From: Cunninghamia lanceolata
Taxonomy: Eukaryota > Streptophyta > Pinopsida > Cupressales > Cupressaceae
DNA length: 64,000 nucleotides
NCBI GenBank assembly: GCA_027924645.1
Contig: BSBN01000140.1
Location: 14,948,501-15,012,500, forward strand
Reading direction: 5' to 3'
The translations under genes were made by a program, and so were the position numbers. Of the stretch, positions 37,371-48,902 are shown piece by piece. Each line of letters starts with the position of its first letter. Position 1 is the first letter of the stretch. A model generated the notes under the pieces. The model was given only the letters and a program-made list of their open reading frames with translations, was not told where the DNA came from and made no database searches.

Positions 37371-38389
37371 AAAATGTCAGGTCCTTGATCTTGAACTCCC
37401 TTACAACATTCTTCTCAGATGACCGTGGATCCATCTCATGCAAGCAGTCCCCTCTACATTCCATCAATATCTAAAGTTCCCTCACAACAGCATAGAAGTA
37501 ACTATCTACACTGACCCCCACCCTTCCAATACTATAGTTTCTTTGTAGGCCATGACCACACCTTCTGTCTGTATAACAAAGCCATCACAAAAGCCAATCC
37601 CACAACATCCACCTCATACATCGAGCCTGCTAACATTGCCACCACTTCATCCCAAACACCTCCACCACCTGAGGTCAAGATCAAGCTTAGTGACATGGGA
37701 TGTCAGAAATATGACCTACATGGTACCTTTTGTGTGGGCACATTACCCAACCCTAAAATGTTTGGCATCCCAAAGAAAGAAGTAGCCAATACAGTTGTCA
37801 TCAAATGCAAACTATCACCTACCTTTGAGAGGAAACATCTCATGGATCAAGATGTGCTCAAAGACATATCATCCTACTTATATAAAGATGAAGAAATGGT
37901 ACAAAAAGCTCCTACAATACCAACAGAGATCTATGGTAAAGGATCAGAGATTGTCAAAAGCATGGGCTATAAAGGACAAGGCAGTATCAGCCTTCATGAA
38001 TAGGGGATCATGGAACTAGTCCAAGTGACAAGAAATCCTTATACCCAAGGGTTAGGATATGGTCAATGACAACATATCCTCACTACTGGTGAATGTATCC
38101 TTGCCGAGGTCACTATGGTCTCCCCTGAAGTCGATAATGTCAACAAAATAGGTCATCAAGACTCCTTGGTGACTTCACCAATTTCTTCTACTCATCCGTA
38201 TGCACCATATACACAGTCACCACCCTAACCTCTTCATCTAATGACTTACCCCTTGTATACCTGGACCTCATAGAATGGGACCAACAGGGACCTCCAGTCT
38301 TCGACATAGCACCAAATGATGAATCCATTGCTGAAATGATGGGCGTTAGAGATCACTTCCCCCTAGGAGATCATAGAGCATGATACATC
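37371..38389 (+). pseudogene. Protease end and G-patch-like segment of element B
   Basis: Frame 3 resumes the protease (QVLDLELPYNILL, then PWIHLMQAVPSTFHQ). After a linker, frame 37695-38003 reads MGCQKYDLHGTFCVGTLPNP...SMGYKGQGSISLHE, a stop, then GIMELVQVTRNPYTQGLGYG, which has the glycine-rich pattern of a G-patch and matches the segment at 7370-7445 in element A. Frame 3 fails near 38230. Confidence 0.78.
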
Positions 38390-40735
38390 ATGGAACTTGA
38401 TATGGCTGCCTATTTTAGGGAGACAAGCCCTGCTTCTAGTCACAAAAATATAAAAATCAAACATGGATCTGATGGTGAAAACCATTCTGTGGCAGTGTTA
38501 GATCCCAAAAAAGTAAAAATAAAGGATGTATCTCCTAGTGAAAACCTCCACGAGGTGATAGGAGATGGAAGCATGGGCCTTCCCGAGATAGACAAGGTAT
38601 ATCCTGACATATCACCTGTCCTGTTAGAGCCAACTCAAGAGATGAATCTTGGGACAGAAGAAGAGCCAAAAATCACCTTTAGGGCAGAATCTCTCAGTGC
38701 AGTAGAGTAGGAAAACTTCTTAGCCTTCTTCAAACATAGAAATCACAATTTTACATGGACTTATGCAGACATGCCAGGGCTCGATCCCGCTTTGGTCACC
38801 CATCACCTTGCAATACAGCCTGATGCAAAACCAGTGAAATAGAAGCTCAGAAAAATAAACCCTCAGGTGGCCCTCCTAGTAAAAGTAGAATTGAAGAAAC
38901 TACTGGACGTTAGGTTCATCTGACCAATTGATTATCCTGAATGGGTTTCCAACCTAGTACCAATAGCCAAACCTAATGACCGAATCTGTTGCTACATTAA
39001 CTTCTGAGATCTTAACAAAGCCTACCCGAAGGATGATTTCCCTTTACCAACCATTGACATGATAGCGGATCTTATGGTAGGACACGAGATATTATCCCTC
39101 AAGGATGGTTTTTTAGGGTATAATCAAATTAGGATAGCAGAAGAGGACCAACATAAGATAGCCTTTATATGTCCATGGGGGACGTACTGCTAGGTGGTAA
39201 TGCCTTTTGGCCTAAAGAATGTTGGAGCCACATATCAACGAGGCATGACTGTCATCTTCCATGATCTTTTCCACCACATCATGGAAGACTATGTGGATGA
39301 CTTGCTAGGAAAATCAAAGACACGTGAAGCACACTTGGATGTATTAGCAAAGATCTTTGACCAACTAGACCAATACAATGTTCACTTGAATCCAAAGAAA
39401 TGTGTTTTTGGGGTCACCTCCAGAAAACTTTTGGGATATAGTCTCCAGAAGGGGAATTGAGGTAGACCCCACAAAAGTCAAAGCCATCATTAAAATGCCT
39501 CCTTCAAAAACCCTAAAATAGCTAAGAAGTCTACAAGGGAAACCCTAGTCCATTCGTCGATTTATTTCTCAACTTGCTGATAAATGCCAACTGTTCCAAC
39601 ATCTACTCAGAAAGGATACAACTTTTGTATGGAACACTCAGTGTAAGGATGCCTTCAACCAACTCAAAGAATACCTAGCTAATCCCCCTATTCTAACTCT
39701 ACCAAGGCAAGGAGAACCCCTCCTATTATACATCTCAGCAACAAAAACAGTTATTAGAGCCTTATAAGCATAACACGATGAGCAAGGGAAGGAAAGAGCG
39801 ATATATTACATCAGCCGCACCCTAATATCCTATGAGCTAAACTATACACCAATTGAATGAGCATGTCTAGCCCTGGTCTTTACTTCACAAAAACTAAGAC
39901 AGTACATGCTCAACACAAAACTAAGCTCATCGCCAAGATCGATGCACTAAAATATCTACTAAACAGAGCTACTCTTACTAGGAGAATGGCAAAATGGGTC
40001 ATGATCCTCACTGAATTTGACATTGAATACACTGAGAGAAAAGCTATCAAAGGATAGGTTATCACTGATTAGATAGATGAAGCACCCATTCCTGTAGAAT
40101 ATCCTACACTGGCAGAGTTCCCTGAGGAAGGCATCTTGACAATAACACCAGCAACAGAAACATGGAAAATGTACTTTAATGGGTCATACACACATAGAGG
40201 CTCAGGGGCAGGCATCTTGTTTGTTACTCCTCAAGGTGACACCATCCCCAAGTCATTCAAAATTGCATTCCCATGTACCAACAATGTGGCAGAGTATGAG
40301 GCACTTATCACAGGCCTTTGAATGGCAATCAAATGGAGAATTGAAAAGCTGACAGTGTATGGAGACTCTCAACTAGTCATTCGACAAGTAAACAATGAGT
40401 ACAAGACCAAGGATGATAAACTCATGCCTTATAAAAATATGGTCTATGAATTTAAAGACTATTTCAATGACACCCACTTCAAATAAATCCCAAGGCTAAA
40501 CAACAAAGCTGCAGACACCATGGCCACCATCAGGTCCCTCATCGACATGAAGAAGGATAGCAAGAAGTGCAAATTCCTGATAGAGGAGCTCCTTATTCCA
40601 GCATATGATGTTCCCCAATCGGAGCTAGTATGCGAAGTCATTGGTCCACTATCCCCGTGGTATCAAGAAAGCTATCTATATCTCCACAATAACATCATCC
40701 CTCCTAACCTATCCACCTCACAATGAAAATCTTTC
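38390..40735 (+). pseudogene. pol: Reverse transcriptase, RNase H and second RNase H of element B
   Basis: Frame 2 starts with a linker (MELDMAAYFRETSP) and enters RT near 38755 (TWTYADMPGLDPAL), then IDYPEWVSNLVPIAKP, KDDFPLPTIDMI, PWGTYC-stop-VVMPFG (a Trp codon lost) and MEDYVDDLLGKSKT near 39285. A frameshift near 39440 moves to frame 3 (SRRGIEVDPTKVKAI) and back to frame 2 near 39915 (KLIAKIDALKYLL, KWVMILTEFDIEYTERKAIKG). The second RNase H reads KMYFNGSYTHRGSGAGILF near 40160; the expected catalytic Asp of FDGS is Asn. AFPCTNNVAEYEALITGL and VYGDSQLVIRQVNNEYK follow. At least eight stops. Confidence 0.93.
38465..38565 (+). other. Two GTGAAAACC hairpins in the protease-RT spacer of element B
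   Basis: 38465-38505: outer GGATCT/AGATCC, inner CCAT-TCT-GTGG. 38529-38565: outer ATCTCCTA/TAGGAGAT (8 bp, perfect), GTGAAA, inner ACCTC-CAC-GAGGT. Both lie in coding sequence (GEN and SEN codons), but the same layout recurs in non-coding DNA after pol. Confidence 0.65.
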
Positions 40736-41893
40736 ATCCGCTGAGCCTCCTGCTTCATCCTTGTAGGAGATACCTTATACAAAAGGAGTCTTGATAGCAC
40801 ATTTTTATGATGTTTAGACTGTAGGGAAGCTAAAGTGGCCTTGTAAGAGGTACATGTGGGCATCTATGGGGCACATTCAAGCAGACCCACTCTCACTAAA
40901 AATATCCTGAGGACCAGATACTATTGGCCAACCATGGAACAAGATGCCTACCAGGTCAACAACATGGAGATCTCATTCATGCACCAGCACAAGCAATTGC
41001 AACCAATCACAAGACCGTGGCCTTTCTCACAATGGGGGCTCAACCTCGTAGGCAAAATACATCCACCATCATCCAATGGCCATAAGTTCATTATCACAGC
41101 TACCAAATACTTCACTAAGTGGGTGGAAGCAATACCACTCACCTTCACCATTGGAACCTAGATATCCAAGTTCATCCTCCATTATATCATCTATTGTTAT
41201 GGTATCCCTCATTCCATCATCACTGACAATGGAAAGCCATTCAAGAACCAGGAAGTTCACACTTTGTGGGAAAAATTCCAAATCCAACACCACTTCTCCA
41301 CTCCACATTACCTTCAAGGAAATGGTCAAGAAGAAGCTTCAAATAATTCCATCCTCCACATTCTAAAGAAAATAGTTAGTGAAGCCAGCCATGACTGGCA
41401 CCTCCAGCTCAACCCCGCCCTATGGGCCTATTGCACAAGCATCCGCACCCCCATAGGAGCCACCCCATATTCCCTTGTATTTGGATTTGAAGCCATTTTA
41501 CCTATTGAGGTTGAGCTCCCATCCCTAAGAGTATCTCTACAAAATATAATCAATGATGAGGAATACCAAGTCGCAAGGTTGCATCAACTCGAATTACTAG
41601 ATGAGAAACATTTGGATGCATTGAATCACCTACATGCCTATCAAAATCACCTCAGAAGAAGCTATTAGAAGAGAATTAGAAACTGAAAATTTGAAGTAGG
41701 TGACCTTCTCCTCATGGAAAAAAAGAAAAACTTGCAGGAGCGCCCTAACAAAGGAAAGTTTGAGCCCAATTGGCTAGGGCCTTATGTCATCATAGCCAGC
41801 TATGGATCAGGAGCATACCAGCTTGCAACACCTGAGGGGCAACCTCTAGATGAGCCTATGAACATTCTACACATGAATAAATTCTATGCATAA
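40736..41893 (+). pseudogene. Integrase of element B
   Basis: The zinc-binding part keeps VHVGIYGAHSSRPTL and RYYWPTMEQDAY, but a short deletion near 40950 removes the CxxC half. The core has WGLNLVGKIHPPSSNG (first catalytic Asp is Asn), SIITDNGKPF (Asp kept) and YLQGNGQEEASN (Glu kept). The C-terminal part is well preserved: LPIEVELPSLRVSLQ, FEVGDLLLMEKKK, GKFEPNWLGPYVI, MNILHMNKFYA, ending at TAA 41891-41893. Stops at 41159, 41666 and 41681. Confidence 0.92.
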
Positions 41894-42554
41894 CCTATCG
41901 AGTACCCCAAGGCAAAAAATAAAAAAAAATCAAAAAACTAAAAAATCAAAAAAATCAAGAAAAACCCGAGTGCAATAAAGACTTCCAATGGTGAAAATTA
42001 CTTTGGTGATGCCTTGGATAAGTACCATGGCGAAAACATATTTCAGGCACCATGTGTAGTGGCCGGTTCTACCATCTAATAAATCATCTTTCCATCACAA
42101 CACTCCATATTGCACGCATCGCATGGCTTGGAATTCTGAAACATCAAGTCCTATTGCCCACCCTGGAATATCCCAGCCAACGTTAATTCATGGAACGAGG
42201 ATCCTTGTAAGCTTCCTTTTGTATAGCTATAAAATAAAAAAATCCAAAAACAATAGAAAATCAGCAAAATCCAAAAAAAAAATCCTTCCTAACAATTCAC
42301 TGCAAATCACCCCCATACATCGATCTCGTTGTAACTCGCGACCATCAACATCCATCAACTCTCAGCATCAAACCCATCCTAAAACCATTCCCACATCATC
42401 AATTCATACCAGAACTACATATTCATCTTGCCCGCATCTTGAAAGTACCTCGATCCTGTGGACACAGGGTATGTACGAAGTCTGTAATACGAAGGATGTA
42501 TCTAGTACTCAGGTACATAAGATGCACCCATCCAACTCGTTTGGATGGTTCCCA
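41894..42554 (+). other. Post-pol region of element B up to element D
   Basis: Begins with A-rich AAAAATCAAAA repeats. Two degraded GTGAAAA hairpins follow (41985-42017 with CCAA/TTGG ends, and 42025-42054), then the conserved block GATCCTGTGGACACAGGGTA (42452-42471) with continuing similarity to element A up to about 42520. D inserts at 42559. Confidence 0.75.
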
Positions 42555-42559
42555 TTCAC

Positions 42560-43909
42560 TGTAATGTCCCAATTTTTTATTAATTCAATTTCATGGGAAA
42601 AATTATCATTCCAACATTTTATATTATGGGTTGAGGAAGGAGATTGGAAAATAATTTATTTAATATTTAATATTTTGGACCGACGATTAATTTATATTTT
42701 CAAGCTACTTAATCGGGGCCAATTAAATATTAAATATTTTATAATTTTATTTTGTTTTGTAAATCCAAAGTGGTGGAGAGTATCTTTTAGTGTAATTAAT
42801 AATTTCAAGGATCATGTTGCACCTAAGATTAGAATATTCTATGACAGATTTTATGACAACTTGCGAGAGGGAGTTATTGCCTATTTTTAACCTGAATTCA
42901 AGTGGAGGTTATGAAAAGTATTTTTGGGACCTATTTTGGAGGGAAATTGGTGGGAATGATATTATTTTATTTATTTTTCCAAGAATGGGTCGTTTGGATT
43001 TGTTCCTCTATATATTTGCAAGCAATTTCACTTTCCAGGCATGTCATTTTATCATACAAAAACTCTGCTAAAATTTGTCTGGACATTTGTGTTCAACAAA
43101 TAATCTTCTGTAGATGAAAACCCACTGAAGATTGGTGATCAGTGGATGGAAACCCATTGGTTTCAGGTATCATTAGATGAAACCCCTTTGGTACATGAGG
43201 GTGATCTCATACAGAGGTTACATTGGAGCTTCATGCAGTTGCAAGATTTCAGCTTGTTCAGTTTGTGTGTTTTGTAGGTTTTAATAGCTGTGTTGTGGAG
43301 TTTGGATTTATGGTTTGTGTGTGTGTTATGATTTCTATAGAAGTTATGTTTCAGATGTTTTATTCTCATCGGATCCTCTTGGTTCAGCTACAGAGGTTTC
43401 TTCAGAGCTTATTTCAGTGTAGTTTCAGTTGGTGAGTGTAGTTGGTGTGTTGTTGTAGGCTTTTGGAGTTGTAGTTTGAGCAGATTTCAGAGTGGTTTTT
43501 AAAGATTTGTTTTAGTTCTTTATTGATGTTCTTTTGAATTTACAATAGTACCTTTATGCTGTAATTAGATCAGATATATCATTAATATAAGCTGGAGGTT
43601 ATTTGTTGTCATTTCCGTGCTCTCTAGTGAAATCGGGTGAAGTGAAATTGTTAGATTTGCATGCATATTTATGCTTGTGATTAAATCTGATAATTTTATG
43701 ATATCCTACAGCAAGATGCTATACATTTTCTGTTATTTTCTGTTAATTATCAGAAATTTAAGTTTGGCAAAGATTTCCTTTAATTTGGGTAAGAAATTGT
43801 CAATTTTGGGTACCATCTGTGTAGTGAAAATTGGGTGTTATGAAAGTTGAATTAAAATACATTTTCAAATTTGATATTGTTTGAAAATATTTTTATTTGG
43901 GACATTACA
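42560..43909 (+). repeat. 5' LTR of element D
   Basis: 1350 bp. Perfect 11-bp terminal inverted repeat. The middle has repeated phrases such as GATGAAAACCCA/GATGGAAACCCATTGG (43116-43162). No certain TATA box. Confidence 0.95.
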
Positions 43910-43910
43910 G

Positions 43911-43922
43911 TGGTATCAGAGC
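43911..43922 (+). promoter_or_regulatory. Primer-binding site of element D (initiator tRNA-Met)
   Basis: TGGTATCAGAGC, one base after the LTR end. Confidence 0.95.
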
Positions 43923-43962
43923 ATGATCTTACCATCCTATAGGGTACATTGAATTGTTTATC

Positions 43963-46900
43963 ATGGGAGGATTCTTGAGATTTTTAAAAGATGAGAAAAA
44001 TGCAGATAAAATGATGGAAATATAGAGGAACCAAGATAAATTGATCCATTCACTTCAAAAGTTGCAGGATAGCATGCAAAATTTAGTTTCAGCTAAAACA
44101 TCTCAAAAAGAAGAAGGTTCTTCAAACAATGGTGCAACAAATAATTTTTCCCCTAGAGTTTCAAAATCCATATTTTTACCTGAAGATGATCATGAAAGAG
44201 TTCTCAACTGGCATGCAGAGTACAACTCCATGACAGATGAAATCAAAGTTGATATGTCTTGGGGAGAGTATGTGAAGTTCCTCAAGAAGAGTGAACCTCA
44301 GAAAAAAGGTCAAGGGCATTACCAAATTCAAGGTAATGGGAAGATGAAGAATAAGTTTAAGGGAGGATTCCACAAGAATCTATATCATGCACCTACACCC
44401 ACACAAAAGGATACAAGTCTAACTATTATAGAGAAGATGGATGAAGGCACCAAAAATGAACTGAGAAGAAAAGGGCTTTGTTTTACATGCAAGAAACCTT
44501 GGGAGTCAAGTCATAGATGTGGGAGTAATGAAGAGAGGAAGCTAGAAGAGGGATCAAGTGAACCTGAAAGGGAGATAGTGGAAACAGAAGGGGTCATCGA
44601 TACACCTGAGTCACAACTTCAAGATAAGAAAGAAATTGTGATGGTGCAACATAAAGAAAAATCAGATTTACAAGAAATTGAAAGGAAGCCAAACTTGAAG
44701 GAATCCACCATTCAGTTTGAAGGTAAAAATTATTTGGTCATAAAAGATGTTTTATTGACTTCTAATAATTGTATGTGTCAAGAGAATATTGATGAAGTCA
44801 AGGAAGAAGTATCACTTACTAAATGTAAAAGTGAGGAAGTTGCTCTTGCTCAAAACTATCCAATAAATCTTTAAAAGATTGAATCAATTCTACATAAGGG
44901 AGATATGCAGGATATTTGTAAAGTTGAAGGTGAGAAAAATATTTTATGTCATCAAGTTTATGGTGTCATATTAAAGGTATTAACAAGGAAAGACTTACAT
45001 GTAGAGCATTCCTATGAAAGAGCAAATAGTGTCATAAATCAAATAGTTTATGAAGAGGAGTTTCAGGATAACCATATTGAGAGGCATGCACATGAGAAAA
45101 GTTCTTCACTAGACACTAATGTTGGATTTCAGCTTGCTGAAATTTTTGGATCAGCAACTAGTGGTATGTAGTTTGATTATCTTCATGAGTATAGCTTATG
45201 GTATGGAAGTAGTAATACTAGCAAAGATTTGATGCTTGATAATTTATCATTACAATTTTCTTGTAATCATGAAAACCATCATATGAAGGATGAAATAAAT
45301 CAAAATTTCTCATACATAATGGTGTGGGATCCTGGTACTTTATCCGAAGAGCCACAAAAAGAAGATATTGAAAAGCAAATCAAGGGTGAAATTTTTGATG
45401 GTAAGAATCATAGTCTTCATTTTGATATTCAAGTGTTTCCAAATCAGCATAGCATAGTATACAGTAATATGTTCCCAATATCACTATTGGATAGGGGATT
45501 CCAACATATCATAGAGTTGGAAACTAATTTATATCAAGAATATATGTGGGAGAATGATGTGACATACTTTGGCCAAGGCACTAGCATTCAGGGCATTAAG
45601 GAGGATGCAACAAAAAAATCTTTGGAAGGAATTGAAAAGGTAAACAACTCATGTCATGTACTTTTCATTTCAGATTTCTTACAATCATTGTCTACAAGAT
45701 GTGATGTTGTAAGAAGTGGAGTTTTTATGGTTATAATGAAAAGGAGGAGCTCCATGAAATTTGAAACCATAAAGAACAAAGATTCAAGAAATGGTCTCAA
45801 GTTCTTCTCAAAACCACTTAGCCTATTGAAGAAAATACTTTATGTGTTGCTAATTCTGAATAACTTTAGAGGTGTATGGATGTTTGTGAAGATATTTTCA
45901 GACCTCATATGGCTGCCCACTAATTTGACATTAGTCATATTGATGACTATTGCACAGGTTTGCCATTTTTGTAGTTGTTACATCATTTGCATGTTGCTGA
46001 TTTTGGTAAATTCAGCTATGAACAACTATAGATTGATGTGTTTGGAGGGAGTATCCCTGTATGATGATGTGAGAAGAAGGTCTACAATATTAGTGAACCC
46101 TAATAAATCCATCATAACACTAAGTTGGAGAAGATCCAGGGAAGGTGTTCCAGTAGTGTAGTATGTGAGTGTTGTTTGCATGTTTCCAATGAAGTTGTGT
46201 GAAGATTTATGGGTTTGGTGCATTGGGGAATGTGCTCCTGTGTGTTATTATGGTTCTTATGCTCTTGATCCATTCCAAGCATTAGAAACTATATCCTTTC
46301 AGTTTGGGCACTTTTTGTTGTTGTTAAGGATTGACTATACATGGAGAAAAATGCACTGTTATTTGCCAATTTGGTCTAGTTTGTATGCAGATATTTCTGA
46401 TTTTGTTACAGAAGTTTGTGGTGGTGATTTTATGCTATAGTAGACCCCTTTGTTTTTATTTCCTATTAGAGGTCAATAATAATCAGGAGAAGATTGTAGC
46501 TTGGAAGTCTACAAAATAGTTATTCATCATCAATGTTGTTTTACTAACTAGCTACCATGGAGATTCATATGTATACTTAAGAGTGACTTGGAAGGCACTT
46601 GTGGATAAAGGGTGGATAAATTTTTAGATGATAGTTCATACTAGTGATGTACTTTCCACTATCGTTTTGGGAGGTGTGTTTGGTGATAAGTATGTACTAG
46701 TGAATGGACACAAAAGGTGCACAGTCTTCTACCTGAATGAATTGTTGCTTACAGATTCATTTTTTGAGAAATGGTTGAGTATTTTCTGTTGTTATATCAT
46801 GTTAATTGCTTCTCCTCAATAGTACTATTTCTATTCTAGATCAGATATGAATGTTGGATATGGCATCCTTCAAGATGAGGCAAAGTATGAAACAAGTAGT

Positions 46901-47556
46901 GATGATTTCAGTAGGGTGTATCTTCATAATATGAAGACAAAAGAGGTAATTGTTTCAAAAATTTATCTTTGTTGTTATGGAGGATGCATGGACTTCTATA
47001 AGAGTCCTATATGCTATAAAAATCAGAATTATATCATTTTAAGGGGTTGCAGGAAGTTTTGGTTTAACTTGTCTCATGAGAGTGCACATACACTTTGGGA
47101 AGAACATGCCAAAAGAAAGGTCTTGTTGAATAGGATAGATACAAAGGATTCTACATGCCCACATGTAACATGGGATATTTTTTTGTACATTGAATATTAT
47201 TGCAGCAATATCATACAATAGAAAAAACATAATATCAATCATCCCATGTATATTGTTCAAGGATTTGTTACCAAATCTCTGTGGAAGGATGAAGATTAGT
47301 TGGAGTATTGGAAAGAATTCACCTAGGATTTGCATATAATAGATTTCATATTATATGGATATTTTGGTTTGGTGCATGACATTGAGGAATTTATGTTTTC
47401 AAGTTTGCACAGTGTCTTATGGCAGAAATTGCAACACCTCTCAAGTACAGGATCAAGGCTTTCTATGCAGTATAACATGATTTATTTTGGCATGGAGATT
47501 TTGAAGCATCTTGGTTTGTATTGCTTGAGGACAAGCAATCTTGAGGAGGGAGGATT
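43963..47556 (+). pseudogene. Gag-like and unknown long reading frame of element D
   Basis: Frame 1 runs from ATG 43963 to 46440 with only four internal stops (44023, 44872, 45169, 46159). The frame then changes near 46400 and frame 2 continues to the LTR with a handful of stops. In such AT-rich DNA, chance frames would be stopped far more often, so this was one long coding region of about 1190 codons. Residues about 155-186 (EKMDEGTKNELRRKGLCFTC and then KKPWESSHRC) match the end of chromovirus gag, with its C-x2-C-x7-H-x-C knuckle. The capsid domain is missing. Residues 270-1190 match nothing I know. They include hydrophobic stretches near 45830-46020 and end in LGLYCLRTSNLEEGG before the LTR. 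No pol motifs. It could be a captured gene or a strongly diverged env-like frame. Confidence 0.7.
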
Positions 47557-48897
47557 TGTCATGTACCAATTTTTTATTAATTCAATTTCATGGGAAAAAT
47601 GCTCATTCCAACATTTTACAGGAAGGAAATTGGAAAATAATTTATTTAATATTTAATATTTTGGACCAACGATTAATTTATATTTTCAAGCTACTTAATC
47701 GGGGCCAATTAAATATTAAATATTTTATAATTTTATTTTGTGTTGTAAATCCAAAGTGGTGGAGAGTATCTTTTGGTGTAATTAATAATTTCAAAGATCA
47801 TGTTGCACCTAAGATTAGAATATTCTATGACAAATTTTCTGACAACTTGTGAGAGGGAGTTATTGCCTATTTTTAGCCTGAATTCAAGTGAAGGTTATGA
47901 AAAGTATATTTGGGACCTATTTTGGAGGGAAATTGGTGGGAATGATATTATTTTATTTATTTTTCCAAGAATGGGTCATTTGGATTTGTTCCTCTATATA
48001 TTTGCAAGCAATTTCACTTTCTAGGCATGCCATTTTATCATACAAAAACTCTGCTAAAATTTGTCTGGACATTTGTGTTCAACAAATAATCTTCTATGGA
48101 TGAAAACCCATTGAAGATTGGTGATTAGTGGATGGAAACCCATTGGTTGCAGGTATAATTGGATGAAACCCCTTTGGTACATGAGGGTAATCTCATACAG
48201 AGGTTGCATTGGAGCTTCATGCAGTTGCAAGATTTAAGCTTGTTCAGTTTGTGTGTTTTGCAGCTTTTAATAGCAGTATTGTGGAGTTTGGATTTGTGGT
48301 TTGTGTGTGTTTTATGATTTCTATACAAGTTATGTTTCAGATGTTTTATTCTGATCAAATCCTTTTGGTTCAGCTATACATGTTTCTTCAGAGCTTATTT
48401 CAGTGTAGTTTCAGTTGGTGAGTGCAGTTGGTGTGTTGTTGTAGGCTTTTGGAGTTGTAGTTTGAGCAGATTTTAGAGTGGTGTTTCCAGATTTGTTTTA
48501 GTTGTTTATTGATGTTTTTGTGACTGTAAAATAGTACCTTTATTCTGTAATTACATCAGATATATTAATAATATAAGTTGGAGGTTATTTGTTGTCATTT
48601 CCATGCTTTCTAGTGAAATCAGGTGAAGTGAAATTGTTAGATTTGCATGCATATTTATGCTTGTGATTGAATCTGGTAATTTTATGATATCCTACAGAAA
48701 TATGCCATACATTTTCTATTATTTTATGTTAATTATTAGAAATTAAGTTTGGCAAAGATTTCCTTTAATTTCCAGGGTAAGAAATTGTCAATTTCGGGTA
48801 CCATATGTGTACTGAAAATTGGGTGTTTTGAAAGTTGAATTAAAATACATTTTCCAATTTGATATTGTTTGAAAATATTTTTATTTGGGACATTACA
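47557..48897 (+). repeat. 3' LTR of element D
   Basis: Starts TGTCATGTACC (two changes from TGTAATGTCCC) and ends GGGACATTACA. Lacks a short segment present in the left LTR near 42608-42625. A purine tract GAGGAGGGAGGA (47542-47553) lies just before it and is the probable polypurine tract. Confidence 0.95.
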
Positions 48898-48902
48898 TTC
48901 AC

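Larger units (their letters stand above)
42560..48897 (+). mobile_element. Element D: non-autonomous gypsy-type retrotransposon with an unknown long frame
   Basis: 6338 bp with perfect TSD TTCAC (42555-42559 and 48898-48902). The left LTR starts TGTAATGTCCC and both LTRs end GGGACATTACA, an 11-bp inverted repeat. PBS TGGTATCAGAGC. The internal 3.6 kb has a short gag-like frame with a chromovirus-type zinc motif, followed by unknown coding sequence; RT, RNase H and integrase are absent. It sits in B, which sits in C, which sits in element 0, so it is the innermost of a four-level nest. Confidence 0.95.

Noticed and set aside
42123..42890. 255-codon open frame after pol of B
   Set aside because: It crosses the B/D junction at 42559 and has no conserved partner in element A.
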